This document shows positions 7,748 to 14,918 of a DNA stretch of 23,132 nt, piece after piece. The position numbers and the translations under genes were made by a program. The notes under the pieces are model-generated. The model was not told the DNA's origin and ran no database searches. It was given only the letters and a program-made list of their open reading frames with translations. The stretch's first letter is position 1, and the number at the start of each line of letters is the position of its first letter. Source of the DNA: Aliarcobacter sp. (GTDB taxonomy: Bacteria > Campylobacterota > Campylobacteria > Campylobacterales > Arcobacteraceae); the NCBI GenBank assembly GCA_023268955.1, contig JALRJW010000278.1, positions 1 to 23,132 on the forward strand, written 5' to 3'.

Positions 7748-9061
7748 ATGTTAAAAAAACTTATAAAACCAATTTTTGCTGCAACTTTATTATTCCCTGT
7801 ATTTTCAAGTGCAGAAGTAATTACTCAGCAACAATTAATTCAACAAACTCAAAAAGAAGTAAAAAGTATTGACACTCAAGAATTAGTATCTTTACTTAAA
7901 GAAAATCCTAATATTCAATTAATTGATGTTAGAAACAAAAATGATATATTAGCCCAAGGTGGATATATAAAAACAAATAATCTTGATTTTATTTCAAGGG
8001 ATAAATTAGAGTTTATGATTCAAGACACTGTTAAAACTGATGAAACTTTTGTTGTTTATTGTTATACAGGAAACATTTCACTTTTAGCTGCTAAACAATT
8101 AAAAGATATGGGTTATAAAAATGTTATTCATTACAAAGATTCATACAAAGGATGGAGTGAAGCTAAACAAAAAATTAGTTCATTAGATTTTTATCCTGAG
8201 TCTCCTTTATACAATAAATTAAAAAAAGTTAGTGATGGAGTTTACACATCAATTGGAGCAACTCAACCACCAAGATATGAAAACAATGGACACAATAATA
8301 ACTTAGGTTTTATTGAAGGTAAAGATTTTGGAGTTGTGTGGAATGCTAGTGGAAATTATATGCTTGCAAAAGCTTTACATGAAGAGATAAAAAAAGTTTC
8401 AAATAAACCAATTAAATATGTAATTTTAGAAAATTCTCAATCTCATGCAATGCTAGGGTCTAATTATTGGAAAGAACAAGGTGCAACAATAATTGCACAT
8501 GAAATTTCTAAACAAGAATTAGCAGTTGATGGAGAACAAATTTTAGCTAGACATGCAAGAATTATGAAAGATAAAATAATTGGAACGAAAATAGTTCTTC
8601 CTGATGAAACTTTTAGTGATAAAATGGAAATTGATTTAGGTAATAAAAAAATCGAGTTATTATATTTCGGTCATGCCCATGAATATGATGATATTGCTTT
8701 ATGGCTACCTAATGAAAAAATCTTATTTGCTGGAGACTTAGCATTTCATGAAAGAATGTTACCAATATTTAAAATCACAGATACTGCTCATTGGATAGAA
8801 TTGTGGGATAACATTGAAGCTTTAAATGCAAAAATTGTAATTCCTGGTCATGGAGATGTAACAGATATGCCAACAGTAACAAAATATACAAAAGATTACT
8901 TAATCCATATGAGAGAAAAAGTAACTGAAGTTTTGGATAATGGTGGGAGTTTAGCAGACGCTTATAAAATTGATCAAGAAGATTACAGACATTTAGATAC
9001 ATTTAAAGAGTTAGCTGTTCAAAACGCTTCACTTCTTTTTGAAAGAATGGAGTTTGAATAA
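7748..9061 (+). CDS. Secreted rhodanese-metallo-beta-lactamase-like fusion protein
   Basis: A 437-residue protein with a signal peptide (to about residue 22). Residues 40-145 form a rhodanese domain with LIDVR and active-site Cys105 in CYTGNIS. Residues 155-435 form a metallo-beta-lactamase-like domain related to the SoxH-like neighbour: FAGD with D330, GHAHEYDD (308-315) and PGHGD (366-370). The first metal motif HxHxDH is replaced by NSQSHA (229-234), and the usual IDTG strand reads VWNAS. Metal site 1 therefore looks altered or lost. Fused rhodanese and metallo-beta-lactamase domains occur in persulfide dioxygenase-rhodanese proteins, but there the order is usually the reverse and the proteins are cytoplasmic. 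A role in periplasmic persulfide chemistry is inferred. Confidence 0.8.
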   Translation: MLKKLIKPIFAATLLFPVFSSAEVITQQQLIQQTQKEVKSIDTQELVSLLKENPNIQLIDVRNKNDILAQGGYIKTNNLDFISRDKLEFMIQDTVKTDETFVVYCYTGNISLLAAKQLKDMGYKNVIHYKDSYKGWSEAKQKISSLDFYPESPLYNKLKKVSDGVYTSIGATQPPRYENNGHNNNLGFIEGKDFGVVWNASGNYMLAKALHEEIKKVSNKPIKYVILENSQSHAMLGSNYWKEQGATIIAHEISKQELAVDGEQILARHARIMKDKIIGTKIVLPDETFSDKMEIDLGNKKIELLYFGHAHEYDDIALWLPNEKILFAGDLAFHERMLPIFKITDTAHWIELWDNIEALNAKIVIPGHGDVTDMPTVTKYTKDYLIHMREKVTEVLDNGGSLADAYKIDQEDYRHLDTFKELAVQNASLLFERMEFE

Positions 9062-9062
9062 G

Positions 9063-9093
9063 ATATAAATCCATCATTAAGATGGATTTATAT
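9063..9093. terminator. Hairpin shared by convergent genes
   Basis: A perfect 13-bp inverted repeat with a 5-base loop (arms 9063-9075 and 9081-9093) fills the convergent gap after the fusion gene. A second perfect 11-bp inverted repeat (9098-9121) lies directly beside it, inside the last codons of the DsrE-like gene. Tandem hairpins would end transcription from both sides. Confidence 0.6.
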
Positions 9094-9533
9094 TAATAAG
9101 GATTTATATTTATAAATCCTTCAACTTGTTTTTCAATAACTTCAAGAAGTCCTGCTTGAACATATCTTAAATCATCAATAAAATCTTCTTCTTTCCATTT
9201 CATAGTTTCCATAGTATTTTTGCATGCAACAAACTCTACGTCATACTCCATTAAAGATTTCATTCTCTTAATCAAATTTGCATCCCCATCTTTTTTTACT
9301 AGTCTCATTCCAGGACCATAGGCAACAACAATAACTTTTAATGATTCAGCTGGATACTCTTTTAAAAGATTATAAACAGTTCCTATAATATGATTTGCTT
9401 TGTCCAAATCTTTATCATATAAACTCAATATTACTTTTCTAGGTTCATCAAAAGTAGGTTTTGGTTCTGCAAAATCATATTGTGCAAAAACCGTGCTAAT
9501 TGTTAATAGTAATACTAAAAATATTTTCTTCAT
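9093..9533 (-). CDS. Periplasmic DsrE-family protein
   Basis: A 146-residue protein with a signal peptide (MKKIFLVLLLTISTVFAQ). The DsrE-type fold is suggested by KVILSLYDKD near 33-42, KVIVVAYGPG (66-75) and VEFVACKNTM (99-108), where Cys104 sits at the conserved sulfur-binding position of DsrE/DsrF-like proteins. Family members carry sulfur as a persulfide between partners. It starts 9 bases after the MOSC gene stop with AAAGGAAAG as ribosome site, so the two are probably cotranscribed. Cys104 could exchange sulfur with the nearby periplasmic rhodaneses, which is an inference from location and shared chemistry. Confidence 0.82.
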   Translation of the reverse strand: MKKIFLVLLLTISTVFAQYDFAEPKPTFDEPRKVILSLYDKDLDKANHIIGTVYNLLKEYPAESLKVIVVAYGPGMRLVKKDGDANLIKRMKSLMEYDVEFVACKNTMETMKWKEEDFIDDLRYVQAGLLEVIEKQVEGFININPY

Positions 9534-9542
9534 TTCTTTCCT

Positions 9543-9989
9543 TTATTCTATGATATTTACAATATCATTTTTTGTAATTTTACCACTTGAAAGAATTTTA
9601 CAATATAATCCTCTACACTCTTTTAACAACTTAGGTAATTTCTTATCAAATACACTTAGATGGTTACAAATAGTACATTTTTCCATAATTTGTATTTTAC
9701 TTTCTGCTATTTGAAAAATAGTTCCAATTTCATATTCATGGGGGTTAAAGTCTAATAAAATATTTTCACCTAAGCTTCCAAACTCCATACTAACTTCGAA
9801 ATTTTTAGCTAAATCATAACTGTTTATTCCTACAATCATTACAGTTTTGTCTAAATCTTTCCCAGCAAATTTGTCATTTAAAATTCCAAAGCCTTCTTTT
9901 AACTCTAAAGAATCTACTTTTGGTCTTGGAAGTCCACTTGAATTTATATCAGCACTAAATGTATCTAAAACTGAACCTATTTTTTTCAT
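9543..9989 (-). CDS. MOSC-domain protein
   Basis: A 148-residue protein without a signal peptide. The MOSC pattern is visible: GSLGEN (71-76), the EIGTIFQIAES strand (87-97), EKCTICNHL with Cys105 and Cys108, and CRGLYCKILSSG (125-136). MOSC domains carry sulfur on cysteine, as in molybdenum cofactor sulfurases and the YiiM/YuaD type. SoxC encoded nearby uses a molybdenum cofactor, and the next gene encodes a DsrE-like sulfur carrier, so sulfur handling fits. It begins about 148 bases after soxB on the same strand, beyond a terminator hairpin, and so probably has its own promoter. AAAGGTAATC precedes the ATG. Confidence 0.75.
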   Translation of the reverse strand: MKKIGSVLDTFSADINSSGLPRPKVDSLELKEGFGILNDKFAGKDLDKTVMIVGINSYDLAKNFEVSMEFGSLGENILLDFNPHEYEIGTIFQIAESKIQIMEKCTICNHLSVFDKKLPKLLKECRGLYCKILSSGKITKNDIVNIIE

Positions 9990-10050
9990 GATTACCTTTT
10001 ATAAAAAATCTATTTTGAATTTTATCTAAAATTTAGAAGAGCTAGTATTA

Positions 10051-10099
10051 TTTTTCAATAGTATACATACTACTATTTTGTATGCATAATATTGAAAAA
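10051..10099. repeat. Nested inverted repeat upstream of the MOSC gene
   Basis: A perfect 10-bp inverted repeat (TTTTTCAATA at 10051-10060, complement at 10090-10099) encloses a second pair, CATAC (10066-10070) and GTATG (10080-10084), and the 6-bp palindrome GTATAC (10061-10066). It lies between the soxB terminator and the MOSC start. It could be an operator or a transcript hairpin. Confidence 0.4.
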
Positions 10100-10122
10100 G
10101 TATAAAGAATAATCTTTATACT
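10099..10122 (-). terminator. Terminator after soxB
   Basis: A perfect 10-bp stem (10099-10108 with 10113-10122) with a 4-base loop lies 15 bases beyond the soxB stop codon. On the minus strand it is followed by TTTTCAATATT. It likely ends the sox transcript. Confidence 0.65.
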
Positions 10123-10136
10123 AATTCAAAGTATGA

Positions 10137-11912
10137 TTAGATCATACCTGGGTTACCTTTAACACCAATCATATCAGGTGTGTCAACTTTTAAGTTAGCA
10201 ATATGCTTAACATTTTTTAAGTAAGTTTCAACTGTTTCCCATACAGGTTCACCTGGAGATTTAGCTCCAACTGTAGACCAACCAGCAACTTTATACATTT
10301 TGTTAGCATCAATTTTTTGACCAGTTTTAGTTAAAGTAATATCAGTAATTCTTTTACCCATTTCAGCAGTAGGTTCAATTCTATATGAAATACCACCTGT
10401 TCTTACCATATCTCCACCTTGTTGGTAGAATGGATCAGCATTAAATAAGTTATCAGCAACGTCTTCTAAAATTAATTTAATATCGCTACCTTTAATATCT
10501 CTAGCATAAGTTTCAGGATATGTCATAGCTGTTTGAGTAGCTAAGTCATCAAATGTAATATTTTGACCTGGCATTACAGATGTTCCCCATCTAAATCCTG
10601 GAGATAATGAAATATCTGCACCTTTAACATCAATTAAAGCATCACAGATAATTTGATCCCACGAACCGTTAAAGTTACCTCTTCTAAATAAAGTTTGTTC
10701 AGTTGTAGCAATAACTCTATCTAGATCTTTTTTAAATGGTGCTCTTACATCTTCGATGTATTTTTTCATTTCTGGATCTTCTGGAATTAAATCAGAGAAA
10801 ATTGGTAATAAAGTAAATTTGAAGTCTTTGATTTTTCCATTTTGAATATCTAAATCAAGTACGTTTAAGAATTTACCATTTGAACCAGCATTACATACAT
10901 ATGTAGTTCCCGCTGCATTTTTACAAGGATAAGCTTCAGGTACACCATCGTGAGTATGCCCACCCATAATAAAGTCAATACCAGTTACAACTTCTGCCAT
11001 TTTTTTATCAGTATCATAACCATTATGAGATAATACGATTACAGCATCAGGTTTTTCTTCTTCTCTTACTTTATCAACTAATTCTTGCATTCCTTCATCA
11101 TTGATTGAGAAAGTCCAATCAGGAATAAATCTTTGTGGATTTGCAATAGTAGTATAAGGGAAAGCTTGACCAATAATAGCAACTCTAGCATTACCCATTT
11201 TTTTAACAGTATAAGGTTTAAATGCATGACCTGTATCTTCGTCATAAGCTTCAGCAGAACCATCAAATAATGCATCTTCTCTAACTTTAACGTTTTGAGC
11301 GATAAACTCAGCATTTAACATCTTAACATTTTCTAATACTTCAGCAGCTTCATAAGTAAATTCCCAGTGACCAACAGCAACGTCAACACCTAGTAAATTC
11401 ATAGCACCAACCATGTCTTTACCTCTAGTTTGAAGTGCAGTCCATGAACCTTGCCATGTATCACCACCATCTAGTAATAAAGTCTTATCAGCTCCAAAGT
11501 TACCTTTTAAGTAATCAACTACAGTTTTAATTTGTGCAAAACCACCAACTCTTCCCATAGCTTTAGCGTGCTCTTCAAAATTAACCATTGAATATGCATA
11601 CTCTAATCTTTTGTTACCTTTAATTCCATAATAATCTAAGAATTTTTCACCAACGATATGTGGTGGTTTACCATAGTTTCCATGGAAACCTAAGTTAACA
11701 CTTGGCTCTCTAAAATAAACTGGTAATAACTGAGCATGTGAATCTGTCATATGCATAAGTCTTACATTACCAAAACTATCTAATTTATAATAGTTTTCTA
11801 ATTTACTTGGATTAGCCGCTCTTGTATGATTTGTGTGTGAATTTGCAAATACAGGAGTAGCACCAAGTGCTGCCATCATATATACAAATTCTCTTCTACT
11901 TAATTTACTCAT
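10137..11912 (-). CDS. soxB: SoxB, thiosulfohydrolase
   Basis: A 591-residue periplasmic enzyme that hydrolyses sulfate from the thiosulfonated carrier Cys of SoxYZ. A twin-arginine signal (LSRREF, residues 5-10) leads to a hydrophobic stretch, as expected for an exported metalloenzyme folded in the cytoplasm. Dimanganese-site motifs of the 5'-nucleotidase/SoxB family are present: MTDSHAQLLP (55-64), DGGDTWQG (148-155), VGHWEF with His182, LSHNGYD with His296, and GGHTHDG (317-323). Length is near normal for SoxB. It starts 20 bases after the upstream rhodanese stop with AAAGG before the ATG. It is the last gene of the cluster and lies beyond the internal terminator at 12611-12639, so its level may differ from that of soxCDXYZA. 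Confidence 0.97.
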   Translation of the reverse strand: MSKLSRREFVYMMAALGATPVFANSHTNHTRAANPSKLENYYKLDSFGNVRLMHMTDSHAQLLPVYFREPSVNLGFHGNYGKPPHIVGEKFLDYYGIKGNKRLEYAYSMVNFEEHAKAMGRVGGFAQIKTVVDYLKGNFGADKTLLLDGGDTWQGSWTALQTRGKDMVGAMNLLGVDVAVGHWEFTYEAAEVLENVKMLNAEFIAQNVKVREDALFDGSAEAYDEDTGHAFKPYTVKKMGNARVAIIGQAFPYTTIANPQRFIPDWTFSINDEGMQELVDKVREEEKPDAVIVLSHNGYDTDKKMAEVVTGIDFIMGGHTHDGVPEAYPCKNAAGTTYVCNAGSNGKFLNVLDLDIQNGKIKDFKFTLLPIFSDLIPEDPEMKKYIEDVRAPFKKDLDRVIATTEQTLFRRGNFNGSWDQIICDALIDVKGADISLSPGFRWGTSVMPGQNITFDDLATQTAMTYPETYARDIKGSDIKLILEDVADNLFNADPFYQQGGDMVRTGGISYRIEPTAEMGKRITDITLTKTGQKIDANKMYKVAGWSTVGAKSPGEPVWETVETYLKNVKHIANLKVDTPDMIGVKGNPGMI

Positions 11913-11932
11913 AAAATTTTAACCTTTTTTAA

Positions 11933-12583
11933 TTAATTACCACTACCTACAACAGTAAATCCTAAAGAAGTCCATGCTTGCATTCCACCTCTATAGTATT
12001 TAATTTTTTCAGCAGGGTATCCCATTTTTAATAAAGCAAATTTTGCTTTTTTAACCATTCCTGGTGTTTGTCCACACCAATACCCATTACAGTATAATGC
12101 TAATGTTTTTGCATTTGTAAAATCTAATGTACCATCATCTTTTTGAACAACACCCATTTCGTCTTCCATAGCACTAATTGCTGAATCTTTTTCATTAAAA
12201 TCAGTGAATGGTACATTTACTGCACCAGGAATTCTTAGTCTTGCAAACCATCCTGGTTTTCTAGAATCTATAATTGCAATATTTGAATCTGTTTGAGCTT
12301 TTTTCATTAACTCAATAAATTCTAACTCACCAAGGGTTTCAACACCAGGTGCTATAACTATTGGTTGAGGTGCTCCTCTATCAGTAGTGTCATATAATGC
12401 AGAAATTTTATTTCCTGCTGTTTGATTTCTCATTAAAGTGAATTTCTCTCCATTTAAATTCATTTCAATAGATTTTACACCACTAGATATTGCTACAAAT
12501 TTATCTCCACCTTCAGCAAATGCTGCACTTGAAGTTACTGCTACTAAACTTAAAGCAACAATTGTACTTTTTAAAAATTTCAT
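11933..12583 (-). CDS. Periplasmic rhodanese in the sox cluster (SoxL-like position)
   Basis: A 216-residue protein with signal peptide (cleavage near AFAEG, residues 21-25). The rhodanese domain has IIDSR (104-108) and the loop CNGYWCGQT, with catalytic Cys165 and a second Cys170. It is a paralogue of the rhodanese at 4085-4756, sharing the extended loop and YRGG.QAW.SLGF end. Allochromatium vinosum has a rhodanese gene called soxL after soxXAK; here the order soxA, small lipoprotein, rhodanese, soxB is parallel, which makes a SoxL-like role likely. It may remove or deliver sulfane sulfur at SoxYZ. AGGGGA is the ribosome site. It lies immediately after a strong hairpin with a T-run, leaving hardly any room for a separate promoter. 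Confidence 0.85.
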   Translation of the reverse strand: MKFLKSTIVALSLVAVTSSAAFAEGGDKFVAISSGVKSIEMNLNGEKFTLMRNQTAGNKISALYDTTDRGAPQPIVIAPGVETLGELEFIELMKKAQTDSNIAIIDSRKPGWFARLRIPGAVNVPFTDFNEKDSAISAMEDEMGVVQKDDGTLDFTNAKTLALYCNGYWCGQTPGMVKKAKFALLKMGYPAEKIKYYRGGMQAWTSLGFTVVGSGN

Positions 12584-12610
12584 TTATTATTCCCCTAATT
12601 TAAAATAAAA

Positions 12611-12639
12611 AAAAAGTCAAGATTAAATCTTGACTTTTT
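12611..12639 (-). terminator. Strong intrinsic terminator inside the sox cluster
   Basis: A perfect 13-bp stem (12611-12623 with 12627-12639) and 3-base loop. On the minus strand it ends in CTTGAC followed by an unbroken run of nine or more T. It lies about 20 bases after the lipoprotein stop and 27 before the rhodanese start. By rule it is a classic Rho-independent terminator, yet soxB lies downstream on the same strand. Confidence 0.85.
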
Positions 12640-12659
12640 ATGAAATCAACAAATATTGA

Positions 12660-13094
12660 TTAATATTTGTATCCATCACCTGGTATAGCTAATCTATAAT
12701 TAGTTTTACCATACTCTTTTTGAGCTAATGCAGAAATAGCAAATTTACAAGCTCTTTCTGCAGCAAAATTAGTTTCTAAAACTTCTTTTGCAGGTTTACC
12801 TTTTGTATCTAAAGCAGTAACTTCTTTTGCTCCTGATTTAACAGCAGCTTCAGTAGCTTCAATTAATGCAGAATTATTAACACCAAGTCTTCTAAATTCA
12901 ACACCCTCTTTTTTAGCCACAGCATTATATTCTTTAGCAGTTTCAAGAACTTTTGCTATACCATTAGCTGATACATTACATAAAGCTTTTTCATCTACTT
13001 TTAATGCAGAAGCTGGAGTAATAGTTGCAGCTGTACAAGCTGTTAAAGCAAATGCCGCAAAACCTAAAATAGATAAATTTAATAATTTTTTCAT
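12660..13094 (-). CDS. Small lipoprotein in SoxK/SAXB position
   Basis: A 144-residue lipoprotein: the signal ends in the lipobox LTAC with Cys20. The mature part is mostly helical-looking and holds Cys39 and Cys116 (in AERACKFAIS), then a C-terminal LAIPGDGYKY. It begins 10 bases after soxA with AAGGAG, so it is cotranscribed with soxA. In Chlorobaculum and Allochromatium the gene right after soxA encodes SoxK, also called SoxAX-binding protein, a small subunit that raises SoxAX activity; position and size fit that role. I do not recognise the family firmly from residues alone, so SoxK is an inference from order. Confidence 0.6.
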   Translation of the reverse strand: MKKLLNLSILGFAAFALTACTAATITPASALKVDEKALCNVSANGIAKVLETAKEYNAVAKKEGVEFRRLGVNNSALIEATEAAVKSGAKEVTALDTKGKPAKEVLETNFAAERACKFAISALAQKEYGKTNYRLAIPGDGYKY

Positions 13095-13104
13095 ACCCTA
13101 CTCC

Positions 13105-14019
13105 TTACTTTCTAACATCTGGACCGTCAATTTTCATACCATTTGACATATAAGTCATGAAGAATAATAATTCTTTCATTTCATTACTTGTATCTTTTGA
13201 TGGAACTTGACCTTGATCTTTAACACAACCAGACATTCTTCTTTCTAGTGTACCCATACCTTGCCATTTTAATCTATAAACTGGGAAGTGAGTTACTGAA
13301 CCTAAAAGCGGAGAAAGTTTTTCATTTCTAACTCTTTGTCCTGTTCCTTGAACGTGACATTCAGCACAAGAAAGATTTAAATAACCTCTTTGAGTATAAT
13401 AAAACTCTTTACCTCTTTCATAAGCATCAGCTGCTGCTTGTGAATTAATTTCAACATTGATAACTTTTCCAGCTTCCATTGTTGTGTAATTGATATATGC
13501 TTGTAAATCAGCCATATCACCTTTTTGAGTATTCCATTCTTTTTCACCATTTGATGTTAAACACTCATTTACAGCTTGAGTTAAAGATACCACTTCACCT
13601 CTTTTTTCATCGAAGTGTGGATATTTATCTCCTACAGCTGGTTCTCCAAAACAATCAGCAAATGTTTTACCATTTGCAAATGCTTTATTAAATAAGCTTT
13701 CACCTTTTTCAACGTTAAATTCATATGGTGGGAACTCAGTTAAAGGCTCATAAGTTTTCTTAGCATCAATTGCATAAGAATAACTTCCTAAATGGAAATC
13801 TGCAAATTTTAAACCTTTTTCAAAGTTATTTTGTAATTCATCATCTGTTGAATAAGGGAAAAAACTTCCTTTATTAGCATATGGATCAGCAAATTTTGCC
13901 TCAAAATACTTTACTAATTCTACTCTATCTTTTTCTGCTTGAGCATTAAAGTTTGCTGCATTCAACGCACAAGATGCAACAGCTATTAATGCCGTAGTTT
14001 TAGCTAATTTAATTAACAT
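13105..14019 (-). CDS. soxA: SoxA, monohaem subunit of SoxAX cytochrome
   Basis: A 304-residue periplasmic cytochrome with signal peptide (to about residue 22). With SoxX it oxidatively joins thiosulfate to the SoxY cysteine. One haem motif is present, CAECH at 218-222, followed by the conserved active-site Cys265 in RRMSGC, the Cys that carries a persulfide haem ligand in known SoxA. The N-terminal domain lacks a second CxxCH; Cys123 and Cys153 occupy that region and probably form a disulfide, as in monohaem SoxA proteins. AAGGAG precedes the start. It lies 53 bases after soxZ, with a 14-base palindrome in that gap. Confidence 0.96.
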   Translation of the reverse strand: MLIKLAKTTALIAVASCALNAANFNAQAEKDRVELVKYFEAKFADPYANKGSFFPYSTDDELQNNFEKGLKFADFHLGSYSYAIDAKKTYEPLTEFPPYEFNVEKGESLFNKAFANGKTFADCFGEPAVGDKYPHFDEKRGEVVSLTQAVNECLTSNGEKEWNTQKGDMADLQAYINYTTMEAGKVINVEINSQAAADAYERGKEFYYTQRGYLNLSCAECHVQGTGQRVRNEKLSPLLGSVTHFPVYRLKWQGMGTLERRMSGCVKDQGQVPSKDTSNEMKELLFFMTYMSNGMKIDGPDVRK

Positions 14020-14050
14020 ATATAATCTCCTTATTGCTATTTTATGTTTA

Positions 14051-14064
14051 CAAACAATTGTTTG
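14051..14064. repeat. 14-base palindrome between soxZ and soxA
   Basis: CAAACAATTGTTTG is a perfect palindrome in the 53-base gap. It overlaps TGTTTACAAACA, itself nearly symmetric. It may be a protein-binding site or an RNA hairpin that separates soxZ and soxA messages. Confidence 0.4.
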
Positions 14065-14072
14065 CCTCTAAA

Positions 14073-14372
14073 TTATTTAACTTGACCTGTAGAAGTATCT
14101 TTGTTACCTTTTAAATCAACCCATGAAATTTCAATATCATCACCTTTATTCCCTTTAAAAGAGAATTTCAAGTAAGGGTTTTTAGATAAGAATTGTGAAG
14201 TTGTTACTTCATATACAACTTTACCAGCAGATTTTGCTACTAAATAAGTAATCCAGTTTGCATCTTTTTTTGCTCTTTTAGCTTCTTGATGACTTAACAT
14301 TTCATGTTTTGTCATTGCTTTAACTTCTACGATACCTTTTTTTTCTTTTGCTTTAATTTTTGTTAATGCCAT
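14073..14372 (-). CDS. soxZ: SoxZ, sulfur-carrier complex subunit
   Basis: A 99-residue protein, the normal SoxZ length. It has no signal peptide of its own, as expected: SoxZ is exported bound to SoxY through the Tat signal of SoxY. The sequence shows the immunoglobulin-like SoxZ pattern with GIVEVKAMTKHEMLSHQEAK (14-33), then FLSKNPYLKFSFKG and IEISWVDLKG near the C-terminus. It follows soxY by 67 bases. AAGGATAA is the ribosome site. Confidence 0.95.
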   Translation of the reverse strand: MALTKIKAKEKKGIVEVKAMTKHEMLSHQEAKRAKKDANWITYLVAKSAGKVVYEVTTSQFLSKNPYLKFSFKGNKGDDIEISWVDLKGNKDTSTGQVK

Positions 14373-14439
14373 TTTAATTATCCTTATAATTTTTTATTTT
14401 TATAATTTATATATTGTGTGATGAAGACTTAAAGTCAAA

Positions 14440-14895
14440 TCATCCACCACATCCACCGATAGTTACTTTAACTTCTTTACCAGTTTTGAATAATTTTCCA
14501 TCTTTAGTCTCTACGATTGCTGTTACTATACCAGTTTTTTGCATTTTGATTCTGATATCATAATCAACAATTCCACCTTCAGGAACAGTAAATACTGCAA
14601 CTACAGACTCAGGATTTGCATCTTGTAAAATTGTTACTGTTTTAGCATCTAAATCAGTAGAAACAGAAACTGGAATTACAGCACCATTTTCAGCAATATC
14701 TGGAGCAGTTAATTTAACAGAACCTTCAGTAGCTGAAGTTGTTCCATAAATTTCATTCATACCAGCGTCAACTGTTTTAGCATCCCATGCCTTTGGCTTT
14801 GTTTCTCTGAAGTTAACAGCACTTAATGTAGCTGGAGCAACAGCAGCAACTGCCATAGCACCTAAACCTAAACTTAAAAAATTTCTTCTTTTCAT
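14440..14895 (-). CDS. soxY: SoxY, covalent sulfur carrier
   Basis: A 151-residue protein that carries all intermediates of thiosulfate oxidation on Cys149 in the C-terminal swinging arm GGCGG (147-151), complete here. The N-terminus MKRRNFLSLGLG is a twin-arginine signal. The reading frame extends 27 residues further upstream (to 14976) but that would overlap soxX and hide the Tat signal; AAGGAAT before the ATG at 14895 supports the shorter form. It starts 23 bases after soxX. This is the only soxY copy in the window. The stop is TGA. Confidence 0.96.
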   Translation of the reverse strand: MKRRNFLSLGLGAMAVAAVAPATLSAVNFRETKPKAWDAKTVDAGMNEIYGTTSATEGSVKLTAPDIAENGAVIPVSVSTDLDAKTVTILQDANPESVVAVFTVPEGGIVDYDIRIKMQKTGIVTAIVETKDGKLFKTGKEVKVTIGGCGG

Positions 14896-14918
14896 ATTTA
14901 TTCCTTTATAAATTTTAT

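Noticed and set aside
9098..9121. Second hairpin beside 9063-9093 as a separate regulatory element
   Set aside because: It lies in the last codons of the DsrE-like gene and is simplest as part of a tandem terminator.
14426..14436. GACTT-A-AAGTC dyad just after the soxY stop as a terminator
   Set aside because: Only 5 bp with a one-base centre and no T-run.
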